Assembly: GCA_958298945.1 (NCBI GenBank)
Contig: OY282606.1
Span: 50,295,920-50,359,919 of the forward strand
Source: Atherix ibis
Lineage: Eukaryota > Arthropoda > Insecta > Diptera > Athericidae
Direction of reading: 5' to 3'
DNA: 64,000 nt
Positions within the stretch are counted from its first letter, which is position 1. Every line of letters starts with the position of its first letter. Below the pieces are notes generated by a model. The model was not told the origin of the DNA. It made no database searches and was given only the letters and a program-made list of their open reading frames with translations. This document shows positions 44,591-55,471 of the stretch, one piece after another. The translations under genes and the position numbers were made by a program.

Positions 44591-44935
44591 TAGGTCCGTT
44601 GTGATACTACATGTTCATTAAAGCTGATGGTACCTTGAGAACTATTTGAAAGCGAACGCAGTATTTGATTGTTGTTATATCCATGCACGCAATATCACTC
44701 AAATGTCACCCAGAGTTCTCCTTCTGAGGGATGTGAAGGCTGGGCATGTACGGAAAAGTTGAGAAGTCGTCCTTTTCCTGCTTGCAGAAGTTATTTGCAG
44801 GGTCACCGAGTCGTCTAGCGTATCTTCCTGTTATGATGCCGGTCAGCATGCTTATGTGACCACTATCTATCATCAGTAGGCTTTCTGTTATCTTCTATCT
44901 AGCTTAGGCCAGTTATAATATTTTATTTAACGTGA
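44591..44935 (-). pseudogene. RNase H-bearing LINE, post-RNase H C-terminus
   Basis: The minus strand reads NWPKLDRR, LLMIDSGHISMLTGIITGRY, ARRLGDPANNFC: the block after the RNase H domain of LOA/I-type retrotransposons (LLxLxxGHxxLxGHxARxG...NDFC). Several frameshifts. It is the downstream continuation of the RNase H piece at 46,480-46,900, with an R1-like fragment between them. Confidence 0.6.
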
Positions 44936-45529
44936 TTTAATTGTCTTTCAACTTAAAACCACCAGTCGCCTACGACTATAGGGATTGTGTTACACTCAAT
45001 CAACAGTCAACTATTGGTGGCGAGGACTACCTAAAACTCTACTGTCATTAGCAGTAACAGCACCCGAGATAATTACTAGTATCTCCCCACCAGTTATCCA
45101 AAGACCGCACCCGCGATATGGGTATCAACCACAGCCACTACGTTGCTGCCTAAGCGCCTCACCAAAGTCGGGCACAGTGTGTTACTCCCGTTGTACGAAT
45201 TTTTGTTTTAAGAGTACTTCGGTTTGTACTCCGCTCATTGAGCTATGGTAAGGAATCTTGTAAATTCCTAGGCACCGCTAAGACAGCTCAGGTACGCGGG
45301 TTCCCCAAGACCCAAAAGTACAACCGAAATCGACCTTGGTCTTTCACCCGGTTGTACCCACCCTGCGTGTCATTCACATACTCATTCACCAACTCATTCA
45401 CATACCATTCTCGCTCTTCTCTCAAAAAGTGCCATGGCAAATCTATTAAGGCAGTCATACCTCTCTATCTTGCACTTAACACACCACTCACATCAACCCC
45501 CTCAGCATTCACCACGATTCCAAATGCAC

Positions 45530-46359
45530 TTAAGTCACGCAAATCCCCATACAAGCCACCCCACAAGGGTATCTAGCCTCCGAAGCTACACCACGCCTGT
45601 ACAGGAACCCATTCATACTGCCGTATCCCGTGAGTAAATACCTAAGGTACAGACAAAATTCAAATCCATTCGCAGATGCAAAGCACACATCCAAAATGAA
45701 CATGTGGGTCCGTCTGCCATTGACACTTTCATCCCATCGACGTTGCCAAATTTCATACATTCTGTTTAGGACCAGTTCACGCCACTGGCGTGGACTAAGA
45801 TCCTCAAACTCTTCATTCATAACTGAACAACCACCAAGCGGGATGCCCCGCCGTAGACGGTAGTGGATGCTTCCACGAAGCATCTCCAGGTCCCATGCAA
45901 TTTCTCCCATGAGAACCTGCATCGCCTCGGTTGACACGGTTCTACATACATTCAAACATGCATACAAAGTCAGATATGTATGGGCTGACATTATGCGCCA
46001 CCAGTATTCAAAACACCCTTGCATACTGGTGGCGCATAATATCAGCCCATACATACGACGCATACATTGCACATGGAACAAACACACTCTCGTACAGGAC
46101 TTTCACCGATCTGGATCGAAGTCCCCACTCTTTGCGAAATATTCGCACCAGCATGCCAACCAAAACGGCCACGCTGAAAGTTCAGCCTCTCTCCAACCTT
46201 TACTCCAAGGTACCGTACTTCCCGTGCGTATCGGACCTCGATCGCCTTTAAACGAATATTGGGGGGCCTACTGGTCGCCAAAAACCCCTTCAGCAACATA
46301 CACACAGTTTTCCTTTCGGAAACATTCACTCTCATTCTATTCCCCCATTCAGACACCAT
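45530..46359 (-). pseudogene. R1-like reverse transcriptase C-terminal region
   Basis: From 46,359: VSEWGNRMRVNVSERKTVCM, LLKGFLATSRPPNIRL, VRYLGVKVGERLNF, the R1-clade segment following the YADD domain. After a frameshift and a 33-bp inverted duplication it continues CRTVSTEAMQVLMGEIAWDL, HYRLRRGIPL and WQRRWDESVNGRRTHMFI, the downstream R1-type region with an (R/K)WDxSxxGRxT motif. The catalytic RT motifs lie upstream and are missing. Dead, but well preserved in sequence. Confidence 0.8.
45975..46055. repeat. 33-bp inverted repeat (one mismatch), 15-nt loop
   Basis: 45,975-46,007 and 46,023-46,055 are reverse complements with one mismatch, inside the R1-like coding sequence. The left arm encodes WWRIMSAHTY on the minus strand and is probably original; the right arm reads out of context. 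Confidence 0.88.
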
Positions 46360-46411
46360 CTGTATTAGTATAGCGGGTTCCTGCTATCTCTACTGCAGAC
46401 CTACTAACCCT

Positions 46412-46423
46412 CCCCCCCCCCCC
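46412..46423. repeat. C12 homopolymer
   Basis: Run of 12 C (G on the minus strand) at the upstream edge of the R1-like fragment. Homopolymers of this length are prone to length errors. Confidence 0.9.
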
Positions 46424-46479
46424 GCAATCAGAAATAAAAGATGACTGGCTCAAGCCAGATTATTTTAGATATGTGTCAC

Positions 46480-46905
46480 GCCTCAAGATTGATCCGCCTC
46501 TCGTTGTCCAGTTTTATTGAGCTCAGCAATAGGTATGAATGCCTCCTCTGTGACAGTGCGGCAATCTAGCCTATACTATTCTGGCTAACTCATCTGCTTT
46601 ATATTTTCCTGGAATGTTCCTGTGTCCAGGAACCCTGCGAAGATAAATATTGCACTGGTTAGCAATCTCATTCAGACATCTACGGTAGTTCTTCACAGCC
46701 CTCGATCTTACAATTGGTAATTCCAGCGTCTTAATCTTACAATGGGTGATTCCGGCGTTTTAATCGCTGCCCAACTATCAGTAAAAATTATGATATCCAT
46801 GACAGATATTGCATTCATTGACAGCCAAACTGCGGTCTCACGAATAGCCAGAATTTCTGCTTGAAATACACTTTTTTACTCTGGGTGTTGTAAGGAAATG
46901 TTTAT
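46480..46905 (-). pseudogene. RNase H domain of a LOA/I-type LINE
   Basis: The minus strand reads VFQAEILAIRETAVWLSMNA, then IIIFTDSWAAIKT (RNase H aspartate), a degraded middle, and after a frameshift LRRVPGHRNIPGKYKADELA (the conserved VPGHxxIxGNxxADxLA motif), then IPIAELNK. It would degrade the RNA strand of the RNA:DNA hybrid during reverse transcription. At least two frameshifts. The upstream RT is not in the window. Confidence 0.85.
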
Positions 46906-47049
46906 ATTTAAATACGCAAAGATGATCCCTGATCCTGTAATGTTCCCCTACCTTTACTTATCTGTTTATATTTCTACAGCCGATTCCTCCTAGTCTATCC
47001 CGTACTCCCACTCAGTCTAAAAAATTTTGGATTTATACTTAATGTAAAA

Positions 47050-47652
47050 GTCCAGACCTGCTGTCTCAAAGCTCGTAGCCCCATACAAAAAAGTTTAAGG
47101 GCGTTAAATTGCCCGATCTTGGTGGCTAGCTGACATTCGTACTAAGTCCATTGTTTCAACTAATGTGTGTCAAGTTATCCTGCTGGAACGAGATATGGTT
47201 CATGTCCGTATCGTCCAATTGACCCCAAAAAAATTGCTTTTATCGCTCGATATCCCTCACAATTTACAGTTACCGTCACGGCAACCTCATTTCAAAATTT
47301 GTAGGACACATTGATGATGCCCGACAAAAATCTATGCCAGGCAGAAAGTTTTTCTGGTTGCAAAGGAAACTCCACGGCTTGTTGTGGTAGCTTTTTGTCC
47401 CAGATTCAACAATTTTGCTTGTTTACGTAGCCTCACAGTCAAAAGTGCCCCTCGTTGTTGAGAAGATTTTTTCAATAAATCTCGGATTTGAGAAGATTTT
47501 AATAGCTCGATGCATTTTTGAATCGTTAAGTTCTCCATGATTAAATGACGGCTATAGCGAAATACAAATATATAAGAATAACAATGATGTCATTTGATTT
47601 GTCAAAGTAGTAGGCTGTCAAAGATAAAGAGCACTTCTTGAAAAACCCTTTA
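47050..47652 (-). mobile_element. DD41D-like element, second family, deleted copy 1
   Basis: The right end AAGGGTTTTTCAAGAAGTGC (minus, inward) resembles rosa-type ends. The minus strand has an N-terminal ENLTIQKCIELLK stretch (47,538-47,490), a large deletion, then degraded blocks of the second and third catalytic regions: VNCEGYRAIKA, a LVPAG..DTH remnant of QQDGATCHT, and PPRSGNLTPLNFFVWG. About 600 bp. The sequence 47,400-47,640 is shared with 51,480-51,670. Confidence 0.65.
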
Positions 47653-47654
47653 TA

Positions 47655-47930
47655 CAAGGTCTGTTCAAAAAGTATCGCGAATTTTGAATTTGCGCGGGTT
47701 AATGCGATGCTGTTTTTTTGCTTAGCCTCCATAGCAATATTAATGCGATGCTGTTTTTGGTCGAAATTTGGCAAAAATCAAAGACGAGCCAAAACGCGTG
47801 CAAGCAAAGCAGCTGTCAAAAATTAATTGATCATTCAAAATGGCCGAACTTGTCGACATAAGTGAGAGACAAGAGCCACAAAGAAATCGAAAATCGAATA
47901 TACTTAATCCGTGGAAATTCATAGGTCTTA
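47655..47930 (-). mobile_element. Short long-TIR mariner derivative (MITE-like)
   Basis: Inserted at the TA that ends the DD41D-like element (47,653-47,654). Left end CAAGGTCTGTTCAAAAAGTA. After 45 bp it carries two copies of TTAATGCGATGCTGTTTTT (47,699 and 47,735), then the 5' leader of the CGAGGTC family on the minus strand, with the same leader-to-FDQKQH junction as the copies at 25,735 and 50,420. The right terminal repeat has decayed. Confidence 0.75.
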
Positions 47931-49711
47931 AATTCAATATATTTTCCCGTAAATATCTATTAATAATGCACATATTTGGTGTTTTTATATTTTCAGAATA
48001 TGTGATTTTAAAATGGACCAGAGTTGGTACTTTAGTTACAATTGCCATCATCAAATAATAATTACTTTTATGTAAGTATATTAATTTGATTTAAATCTAA
48101 AATTATATGTTTTTATATTTAGAAGAAAACTGTTTCCTGATTATTATTCATAAACTGTATATGATTATTACACTCTATGAGGAATATCATATTCCTCATT
48201 GAGTATAATGGCTTGAGCATGCCATGTTTTTGTTATATTTTCTTATTCATTATATTAAATATTAAGGGCATTAATAGTAGTACATTTATTGAAACTATTG
48301 TTAAGATAAATATTTATTTATATTTTATTTTGATTAATTTACAAAAAGAAAATTATTACAAACTTTTCATCAAAAAAAATTTTATGTAATTTCGAACAAC
48401 TATTTTTCGAAAATAAACATTTTAAATGCTATAATTTTAATTATAAATGCAAACTGTGATATAAAAATTGCATATTAAAATAATTTTCTAAAGATTTTTC
48501 TATAAAATATAAAGTGAAAAACTCATTAAAAAAGTATAAGAAAATACGTGTATTTTGGTAGACATTTCCTTGACATCCATTCGAAATGGTGTCATTCCCC
48601 TTTCGATAATGATGACGTCGTTATTGCTAGTTTTTTTGTTGTTTTTATCCGAATATCCTCGAAAAGAAGAAAAAAAACACAATGAAAAATCTCTCCCTCT
48701 CTCAGCTGCATACTTATTAAAAATTCGTTAACACCATGTTTGTTATTTTGCTCCCGGAGTTCTCTAATCTAAATGGAATTTCTTCGTTGCTGTAAGAAAG
48801 AATGTGAAAACCTCCAAAATTGTCTTTGTATTATTTTCTCTTATCGGCTGATGCTTTTTCGACATTCTTATATGGGATTGTATTTACTCGTCCATCCCCT
48901 TGAAGAGTCGTGCACACATGCATGTGGATGGGAACAATGTCATACGGAAAAATGACCATGCTGCCATGCGGCCATCTGTAAAAAATATTCGTGCATCCTG
49001 AACGAGCGAATAAGCAAGCAGTGGCCATTGATGAAGTGGCAAAGGCGTTCATGGTGATGGTGATGGCGGCGGTAGAAATCGTATTAGCGATGATGACTGT
49101 TGTGGCAATGCAGTGGGAATGATGGCGATGGTTTTGGGCGATCGGTGATGGTGGTAGTAGTGAGAGCAGCACGCAAATGTGTGTGACGATGTGCAAGGCG
49201 CAAGGGTGTTTGACAAATGGCATCGCATTAATCAGATTGAGGAACGAACCCTAAAGATTGAATTTACTCAGAATCGTCTGACAGCCCTGCCCAGCATGAA
49301 TCTCCTCTGCAGCTTTTTCTCTCTGTTAAAAAACGATCAGCTCAGCTGAACTATTCAGATTGCCTAAACGAAATAATTTTTAATTTTCGTATTACTATTT
49401 AGAAAGCTTTTTTTTTTACTCAAATTTATTTTTCTACATTTCTATAAATTTTTCGAATACTATAAGCACTTACATTTTATTCCTTTTTGGCATCCCCTGA
49501 CATTTATTATTTTGATTGCTTTTAAACACTATTTTTAGTTTTCTTTTCTATGGCATCGTTGTATTCTAAGATAGCTTGTTATCTTGGATTTCTCCCGTTT
49601 GTATTAATTCAATTAGTGATCCGATATAGAAAAGATAGTTTAATGGAATTTTTATGAATATGCTATTATTTTTTATATTGTTTATTTATTTACAATAATA
49701 AAATCTTTAAA
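47931..49711. other. Intergenic sequence, repeat-rich near 49,020-49,170
   Basis: No gene recognised. 49,020-49,170 is dense in GATG/GGTGAT repeats (a degenerate microsatellite), which makes a spurious long minus-strand frame. Confidence 0.5.
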
Positions 49712-49713
49712 TA

Positions 49714-50615
49714 CGAGGTCTGTTCAAAAAGTATCGTAAATTTGGAATTTTCGCGGGTTACGTATATTCGATTTTCGATTTTTTTTGTGGCGTTATGTTG
49801 GTACTCATATCTCTCACTTATGCCGACAAGTTCGGCCATTTTGAATGTTCAGTTAATTTTTGACAGCTGCTTTGATTGCACGTGTTTGGCTCGTCTTCGA
49901 TTTTTGCCCATTCCAAAAAATGGATCAAACAATCTGTTTCGGGAACAAGGAAAAGTCACAGGGAGCCAGATCTGGGGAATACGGTGGCTGCGGCATTATT
50001 AGTGTATTGTTTTTGGCCAAAAATTCGCGTACAAGCAACGATGCGTGAGCAGGGCCGTTATCAAGGTGCAAAAACCAAATCCGGGAGTTTCTGGCGAATT
50101 GCTTCGTCCAACTTGCGCATAACTTGCAGGCAATATTCCTTATTGACCGTTCGATCCTGTGGCAAGAACTCATGATACACCACGCTCCTGCAATCGAGGA
50201 AAACTGTAACCAAAACCTTCACAGTCGACCGAACTTGGTGCGCTTTTTTCGGTCTTGGCTCGTGCGGCAGCTTCTATTGGGATGATTGAGCTTTGGTTTC
50301 CACGTCATAACAATAAACCCATGATTCGTCACCAGTTATGCCCCTCTGGAGCAAATTTGGGTCGTCGCGGACAGAGTCGAACACCTCCTTAGCAATGTTA
50401 ATGCCATGCTGTTTTTGGTTGATAATTGGCAAAAATCGAAGACGAGCCAAAATATGTGCAAGCAAAGCAGCTGTCAAAAATTAACTAAACATTCAAAATG
50501 CCCGAACTTGTCGGCATAAGTGAGAGACATTAGTACCAACATAACGCCACAAAAAATCTAAAATCGAGTAACCCGCGGAAATTCAAAATTCGCGATACAT
50601 TTTGAACAGACCTCG
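49714..50615 (-). mobile_element. Long-TIR mariner, internally deleted, transposase on minus strand
   Basis: TA at 49,712-49,713 and 50,616-50,617. Both ends begin CGAGGTCTGTTCAAAA(A/T)GTA (inward), and the leader repeats extend about 200 bp. The left arm continues through ATGGATCAAACAATCTGTTT, the inverted start codon. The right arm lacks it because of the leader-to-FDQKQH deletion. Length 902 bp. Confidence 0.9.
49930..50430 (-). pseudogene. mariner transposase core between long inverted repeats
   Basis: The minus strand from about 50,430: NQKQHGINIAKEVFDSVRDD, GITGDESWVYCYDVETKAQS (first aspartate intact), a stop, NVKVLVTVFLDCRSVVYHEF (frameshifted), FLHLDNGPAHASLLVREFLA and YSPDLAPCDFSLFPK, with 34 residues between the second and third aspartates. 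It then switches at FPK into the inverted leader, as in the 18,406 copy. No helix-turn-helix, so no DNA binding. All three aspartates survive. Confidence 0.85.
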
Positions 50616-50796
50616 TATATTATTTTCATATATTTTCCCTGCTATAAAATAATTCTAAGTATTTCTTCACCAAATGCATGGTCGTGGGGCTGTATTGAAG
50701 CTATTAGCATATTGCTGATGAATTTTACATACAAGCATATACAGATATAAATACTTACATACACTCATAAATACATACAAACTAATTTCCAGATTA

Positions 50797-50990
50797 GCCG
50801 ATCTGGTAGCAAAGTTGTTAGCGTACTGGACTAGCGTCCAAGGGGTCATGGGTTCAAATACAATTAAGGCATAGTCCTACGCCAGTTCCCAAAAAATCAT
50901 TTTTCAATATCCCAAAACTGTATAAAAAATTATTTTAAAGGGGGACTATACTGTAGGTAATGGTACTAAACAAACACCTCCGGCGTTAAG
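50797..50990 (+). mobile_element. tRNA-derived SINE (head plus body)
   Basis: A Pol III box A TAGCAAAGTTG (50,807-50,817) and box B GGTTCAAATAC (50,851-50,861) have tRNA-like spacing. 50,797-50,871 folds only partly as tRNA: the outer GCC/GGC pairs, and a TGGA/TCCA anticodon-like stem. No CCA-ready acceptor stem, so a SINE head is more likely than a working tRNA. The body may run to about 50,990, where a DD41D-like end begins. Confidence 0.5.
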
Positions 50991-50992
50991 TA

Positions 50993-51690
50993 CAGAAAGT
51001 TTTCCAATAATGTCTTCACTAAGGGGAAATGTTTTTAATAAATACAAAAAATTGTTTTATATATTTAATATTTTATTAAACGTCATAAATAATAAAACTT
51101 ATATCATTCATATGACTACCACTCCTCAATTTGTAGGCATGCATCCGAACGTCAACATGTTTGATGGCTTTTCCCAATGAAAGTGGATCAACGGCATCAA
51201 TTTCTTGCCTAATGTTGTTCGTTAGGTTTTGAAGTGTTTTGGGATGATTGGCATACACCTTTCATTTGAAATAGCCCTAAACAAAAAAATCCAGCGGTGT
51301 GAAATCGCAAAATCTTGGCGGTCAATTCATATCAGCGTTCCGTGAACTTATTCAATCACCGACAACATTTTGACGTATTGTATGGCTCGTAATACCGTCT
51401 TGTTGAAACAAAACTCATTCTCATGAGCCAGTGATTCCACCAACCCATAAACCACACCAAACCGTGATTTTTTTAGTCAACAATTTTTCATGTTTACGAA
51501 GCCTTACATCCAAAAGTGCACTTCGTTGCTTGAGATGATTTTAATTGCTCGATGCATTTTTGAATGGTTAATTTCTTCACGATTAAATGGCGGCTATAGC
51601 GAAATACAAATATATAAAAATAACATTATTTGATTTATCAAAGTAATAGGCTGTTAAAGATAAAGAGTTACTTTATAGTGTAGTAAGGTC
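50993..51690 (-). mobile_element. DD41D-like element, second family, deleted copy 2
   Basis: The left end CAGAAAGTTTTCCAATAATG resembles rosa-type ends. The C-terminal peptide on the minus strand (51,258-51,076) reads HPKTLQNLTNNIRQEIDAVD, then a tail ending GSHMNDISFI, as in the superfamily. FNKTVLRAIQYVKML is the remnant of the second catalytic region (about 51,380). 51,480-51,670 matches 47,400-47,640 including the N-terminal coding part. The right end is unclear. Many stops. Confidence 0.65.
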
Positions 51691-54600
51691 GGATCCTAAA
51701 AAAAAAATCATATATATTTTTCTTTTATTTTTCTTATCTAAAATTTTAACTCAAATTTATCATACATTCTTATTGCGCTGCATAGAATAATATTGATATA
51801 GTCTTCCAAAACTACGAAAATCATTTCCCATCGCGGATTTTTACTAAAAAATAATAAAAAAAGATGCTAAGTAATAATTTCATAACCCTCTAAAGTTGAA
51901 TAATATATAAGAAAATCTAGAAAAATCGCCTTAATGAGTATAACTTTCTCTTCACGAAAAAAGGAAATGTTTTTTTTTTTTATTTACAAGCTTGTAAAAA
52001 AAAATTATGTCTATAAAACCTTAACAAATAAATTAATCACTCACAAAAAAAAACGAAGACAACAAATTTATTTTGTTACTTTTTTCGACAGTTTTGAATC
52101 ATTCGAATTTGATCGATTTTGGTCATTAGACAAAACGGCAAAATCTCATTAAAATTGAATTAAGTTTTTAAGAGAAACATAAAAAGAAATCGATGAAAAA
52201 TGGACTGCTTTTCTAACAGAAGTGAGGGAGGAATATAATTCTGTTTATAAATATTTAACTGAAGATGGCGTGATATCGAAAAAGGAAAATAAAGTATAAA
52301 TGAATAATGGTTAAATTTAGAAAAAACAAAATTGTGTTGTTTTTTTTTGTTGTTGTTGTTGTTTGAACGTAGACGAAAGAAGGATTTCAAGGAAGAAGTT
52401 TGATGTTTAAAATTTAGATTTTTCTCCGATCGAGAAAAAAAAATTGAAAAATTAACCAGATACTTAGGCAGATAAATAACGGAGCACATAATAAGATTGA
52501 TGGAAATAGGAAGGCAAAACAAAGCAAAGACTTTAAAAATTAAAAACAACTAAAGAAATAAAACGGAATCAAAACCAAATCTTAAGACAAGAATAGAACA
52601 ATTCAATTCATCACCGAATGAATGATCGGACCTAAGCACTAAGATGCATGGGACTTGAATAAGTGCCTGGACTTGAAGAGTATCCATAATCATGGTGTTT
52701 TTTTCTTTAGCCAAGTTTTCAATATATTCCATAGTCTTCTCTCTTCATTCCGTCCAAGTCCAGGCACTTAAACTTGTTAATCAATCGACATTAAACTATC
52801 ACAAAGATGATGATGATGATGATGATGATGATGACGACCATGTTGATGATTTTACCACTGTTAAAAGGGGCGGTGGCAGACAAAATGGTAGATCTACTAG
52901 AAAGAAGTTGACGAGCAAGGAAATAGAGGAGGAGATTATCTAAAATCATCGAACCCTCTACAATATACTAATGAACATCTTAATAGAGGTGATGTCTCAA
53001 TTTGAAGATGGCTCGATTACATCTTTAAGAAATTAAAAATGTATATGGAAACTTAAAAATTGGAATTGGAACAGAAGATAATAAACAAGAAAAATAAGAT
53101 GGCAAAATGAGATTAAAATTAACAAAAATGAATCACAACTGATATCAAATAAAAGGAATTTATTTATCGTAACACTAGATTAGAGGAAAAAACTTAAATG
53201 AAATGTTATTGAAAAATTTTAAATTGCCTTAATTAATCTATGCTAAGTATACTAGTATTTTTATAACCGTACAATTTTAAAATTAAACTAAATTTAGAAA
53301 GGCAAAACGAAAGTAAAAATTATGTAAATTAGTATTTTGCAATTATTTCAATAAGAAAGAAAGTGATATTTTTTTATTAATCTTTTTTTTCCAAAATCAC
53401 AATTTATGTTATTACTTAATTTTAATTTGTCATAATGAAAATATAATAAAGATTTTAAAAATGAAAGAATCAAAAAATTATTTTTATTACAATTAAAATT
53501 AAGAGCTTCTGATAATTTTTTCCATATTTTTTCCTTTTTAATTGAAATAATAAAAGCATGACAATATCTTAAAAATAATTTTAATAATCGTAGTTTTTTT
53601 AAAACTATTTTTACTATCTCACTTTAAATACAAGTGTATACATGTGTGTATATGTTCATTTCGTATGAACACTTATTAAAAACAGAATTTTTTTACTAAT
53701 GGAATTAGCTAGGTAGATAGAGATAAAGAATGATAAATGGTATTGATTTTTAAATAAAATAAAAATTTTCTTAAAGAAATAAAAACTATAGACACGAATA
53801 TTTATAGAACCATAATCCAACAAGGAATGATGTAAAGTTTTTTTTAAATAATAAAGCCTTTTGAAAAAAAAAATGAAAGAGAAATACTACAAACAAAAAA
53901 GCTTTGGAATTGTCGGAAGGACCGCAAAAGTTGTTTGAATAGATATTTGTATGTTAAAAGGTAGCCAAAAGCAGTTATTCGAATGGTCAAAATTCCGATT
54001 TTGTATATATGCACATAAACACTTTAAACCTTAGAAATTCGGACACCCACATTTAAATCTATTGTTTATACATATACACAGCTATGTCTCAATTTTGTGT
54101 ATTTCATGTCTGTGTATTGCATGGTAACGCATGAGAACGTAAACAATGACATCAGTTGTAAAGGCGAAACTATTATCATACAAGAGCCAGTCTGACATAG
54201 CCGCAAATCGGCTACCTGTCGCTTCCATCGCCAGTTAAGGTGCCGAATATTGCCCAGCACTACAAAATCTTGAATTTATCCAATGCTTCTATACGTATTC
54301 TTAGTCGTTTACGTATATTGGTTCATGTTTCTTCCACCTGTGAAAGAGAACCATCAGAAATTTTTTTACATGAGGGGATATTCCCATTGTCGGCCATTAT
54401 TACTTTCTAATCTTTGACCACTTCTCTTAGTTCAACTTCGGTGAGTTTAGTTTTAATTGGTTTTCATTAAATTAAAATGAATTGGATTGGATCAGTTCAA
54501 ATCTTATATGGAGTCCATTAAAATATTTTGTTTTTAGATCGTTTATTATTAAAAGAGAACTAGGAATCTTTGAAATGAATCTATCTGTTTTGTTTATGTA

Positions 54601-55470
54601 CGTGTATATAAGATAAGATAGATTTTCATTGCATTTAAAATAATTCCAAATAATCTTTATTAAAATTACATTGAATTTTATATATTTTATTAAGAAAATA
54701 ATTTAATATAGAAAATACTAACAAATCGGAAGATGATAATATGGAATTATTATTTGTGTGATGCAGTGAGTAGGAGCAAGTAGTTTTAGAACTATTATTT
54801 CTATTGTATAAAACTACCCCATTTTGTTCATGAACTTAAATTCCCTGCAAAAAAAAAAGAACTAGCTTTACTCCCTAGTATAGAAAGTATTCCTTTTACT
54901 TGCATGCCAGCATGACCATTCGAAAGAATAACACAAGGACAACCAATATACACAGACTTTGCTGCAGAAGGGGTGGCACTAGTAACTATCTTTCTATATC
55001 ATCATGTTCATGTGTGCATCTTTTTCTTTTTGCTATTTTTCCCGACAAAGCAGCAGGTAATATTTGTTTAATGTAGTTGAAGCCGACATTGATTTATTTT
55101 CTATTATGGCTTGCATTACTTGAATCAAGTGGAATTTTCGAAAATGATTTTGGTAAGTTCATGTCGACCGTAGACTGTCAGTGCGGTTTTGCAATGAATT
55201 CTAGAAGAGGAAAATCTTTAGAAGAATTTTTACTATAACAACGAAATTTTTTATATATTTTCTCTTAAATGCCACTATATATTTCTACACTTTAGTCTGA
55301 AGATTTTTACAAATTTTCATTTATATTTAATTATTTCATTTATCAATATTAACATAAAATTAAATTATGGTTTTTATTCGAAATTATTTTTAGAATTTTT
55401 GGGGATTTTTATTGATTGAAGGAAAATCTTTATTTTAGCGGACGTATTTACAATCAGGGATATTATATAT
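51691..55470. other. AT-rich intergenic sequence
   Basis: No gene recognised over 3.8 kb. Features: the (GAT)n tract below, and a 14-bp inverted pair (TGCCTGGACTTG at about 52,664 against CAAGTCCAGGCA at about 52,755) around 80 nt. Confidence 0.5.
52806..52833 (+). repeat. (GAT)9 microsatellite
   Basis: Uninterrupted GAT/TGA triplets, giving a run of aspartates in one frame (open at 52,692-52,943). The surrounding frame has no other protein signal, so it is listed as a repeat. Confidence 0.9.
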
Positions 55471-55471
55471 A

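Larger units (their letters stand above)
44936..46440 (-). mobile_element. R1-clade-like LINE 3' part inserted in the RNase H-type LINE
   Basis: Minus-strand RT C-terminal coding (46,359-45,530), followed by about 600 bp of non-coding, GC-richer 3' sequence down to about 44,940. Both outer edges lie in the other retrotransposon. A similar CTGGCTCAAGCCAG / CTAGCTTAGGCCAG text occurs at each edge (46,444 and 44,901), possibly a diverged target-site duplication. Confidence 0.65.

Noticed and set aside
45238..45576. Overlapping plus-strand ORFs in 44,985-46,444
   Set aside because: They are antisense to the R1-like reverse transcriptase and its 3' region, and show no domains.
48831..49223. 130-residue minus-strand ORF
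   Set aside because: Generated by a degenerate GATG/GGTGAT repeat; composition follows the repeat.
50797..50871. Functional tRNA gene
   Set aside because: Box A and B are present, but the acceptor and D stems do not pair properly and the anticodon loop is not seven bases; a SINE head fits better.
52692..52943. ORF with a poly-aspartate run
   Set aside because: The run is a (GAT)n microsatellite and the remainder has no recognisable protein signal.
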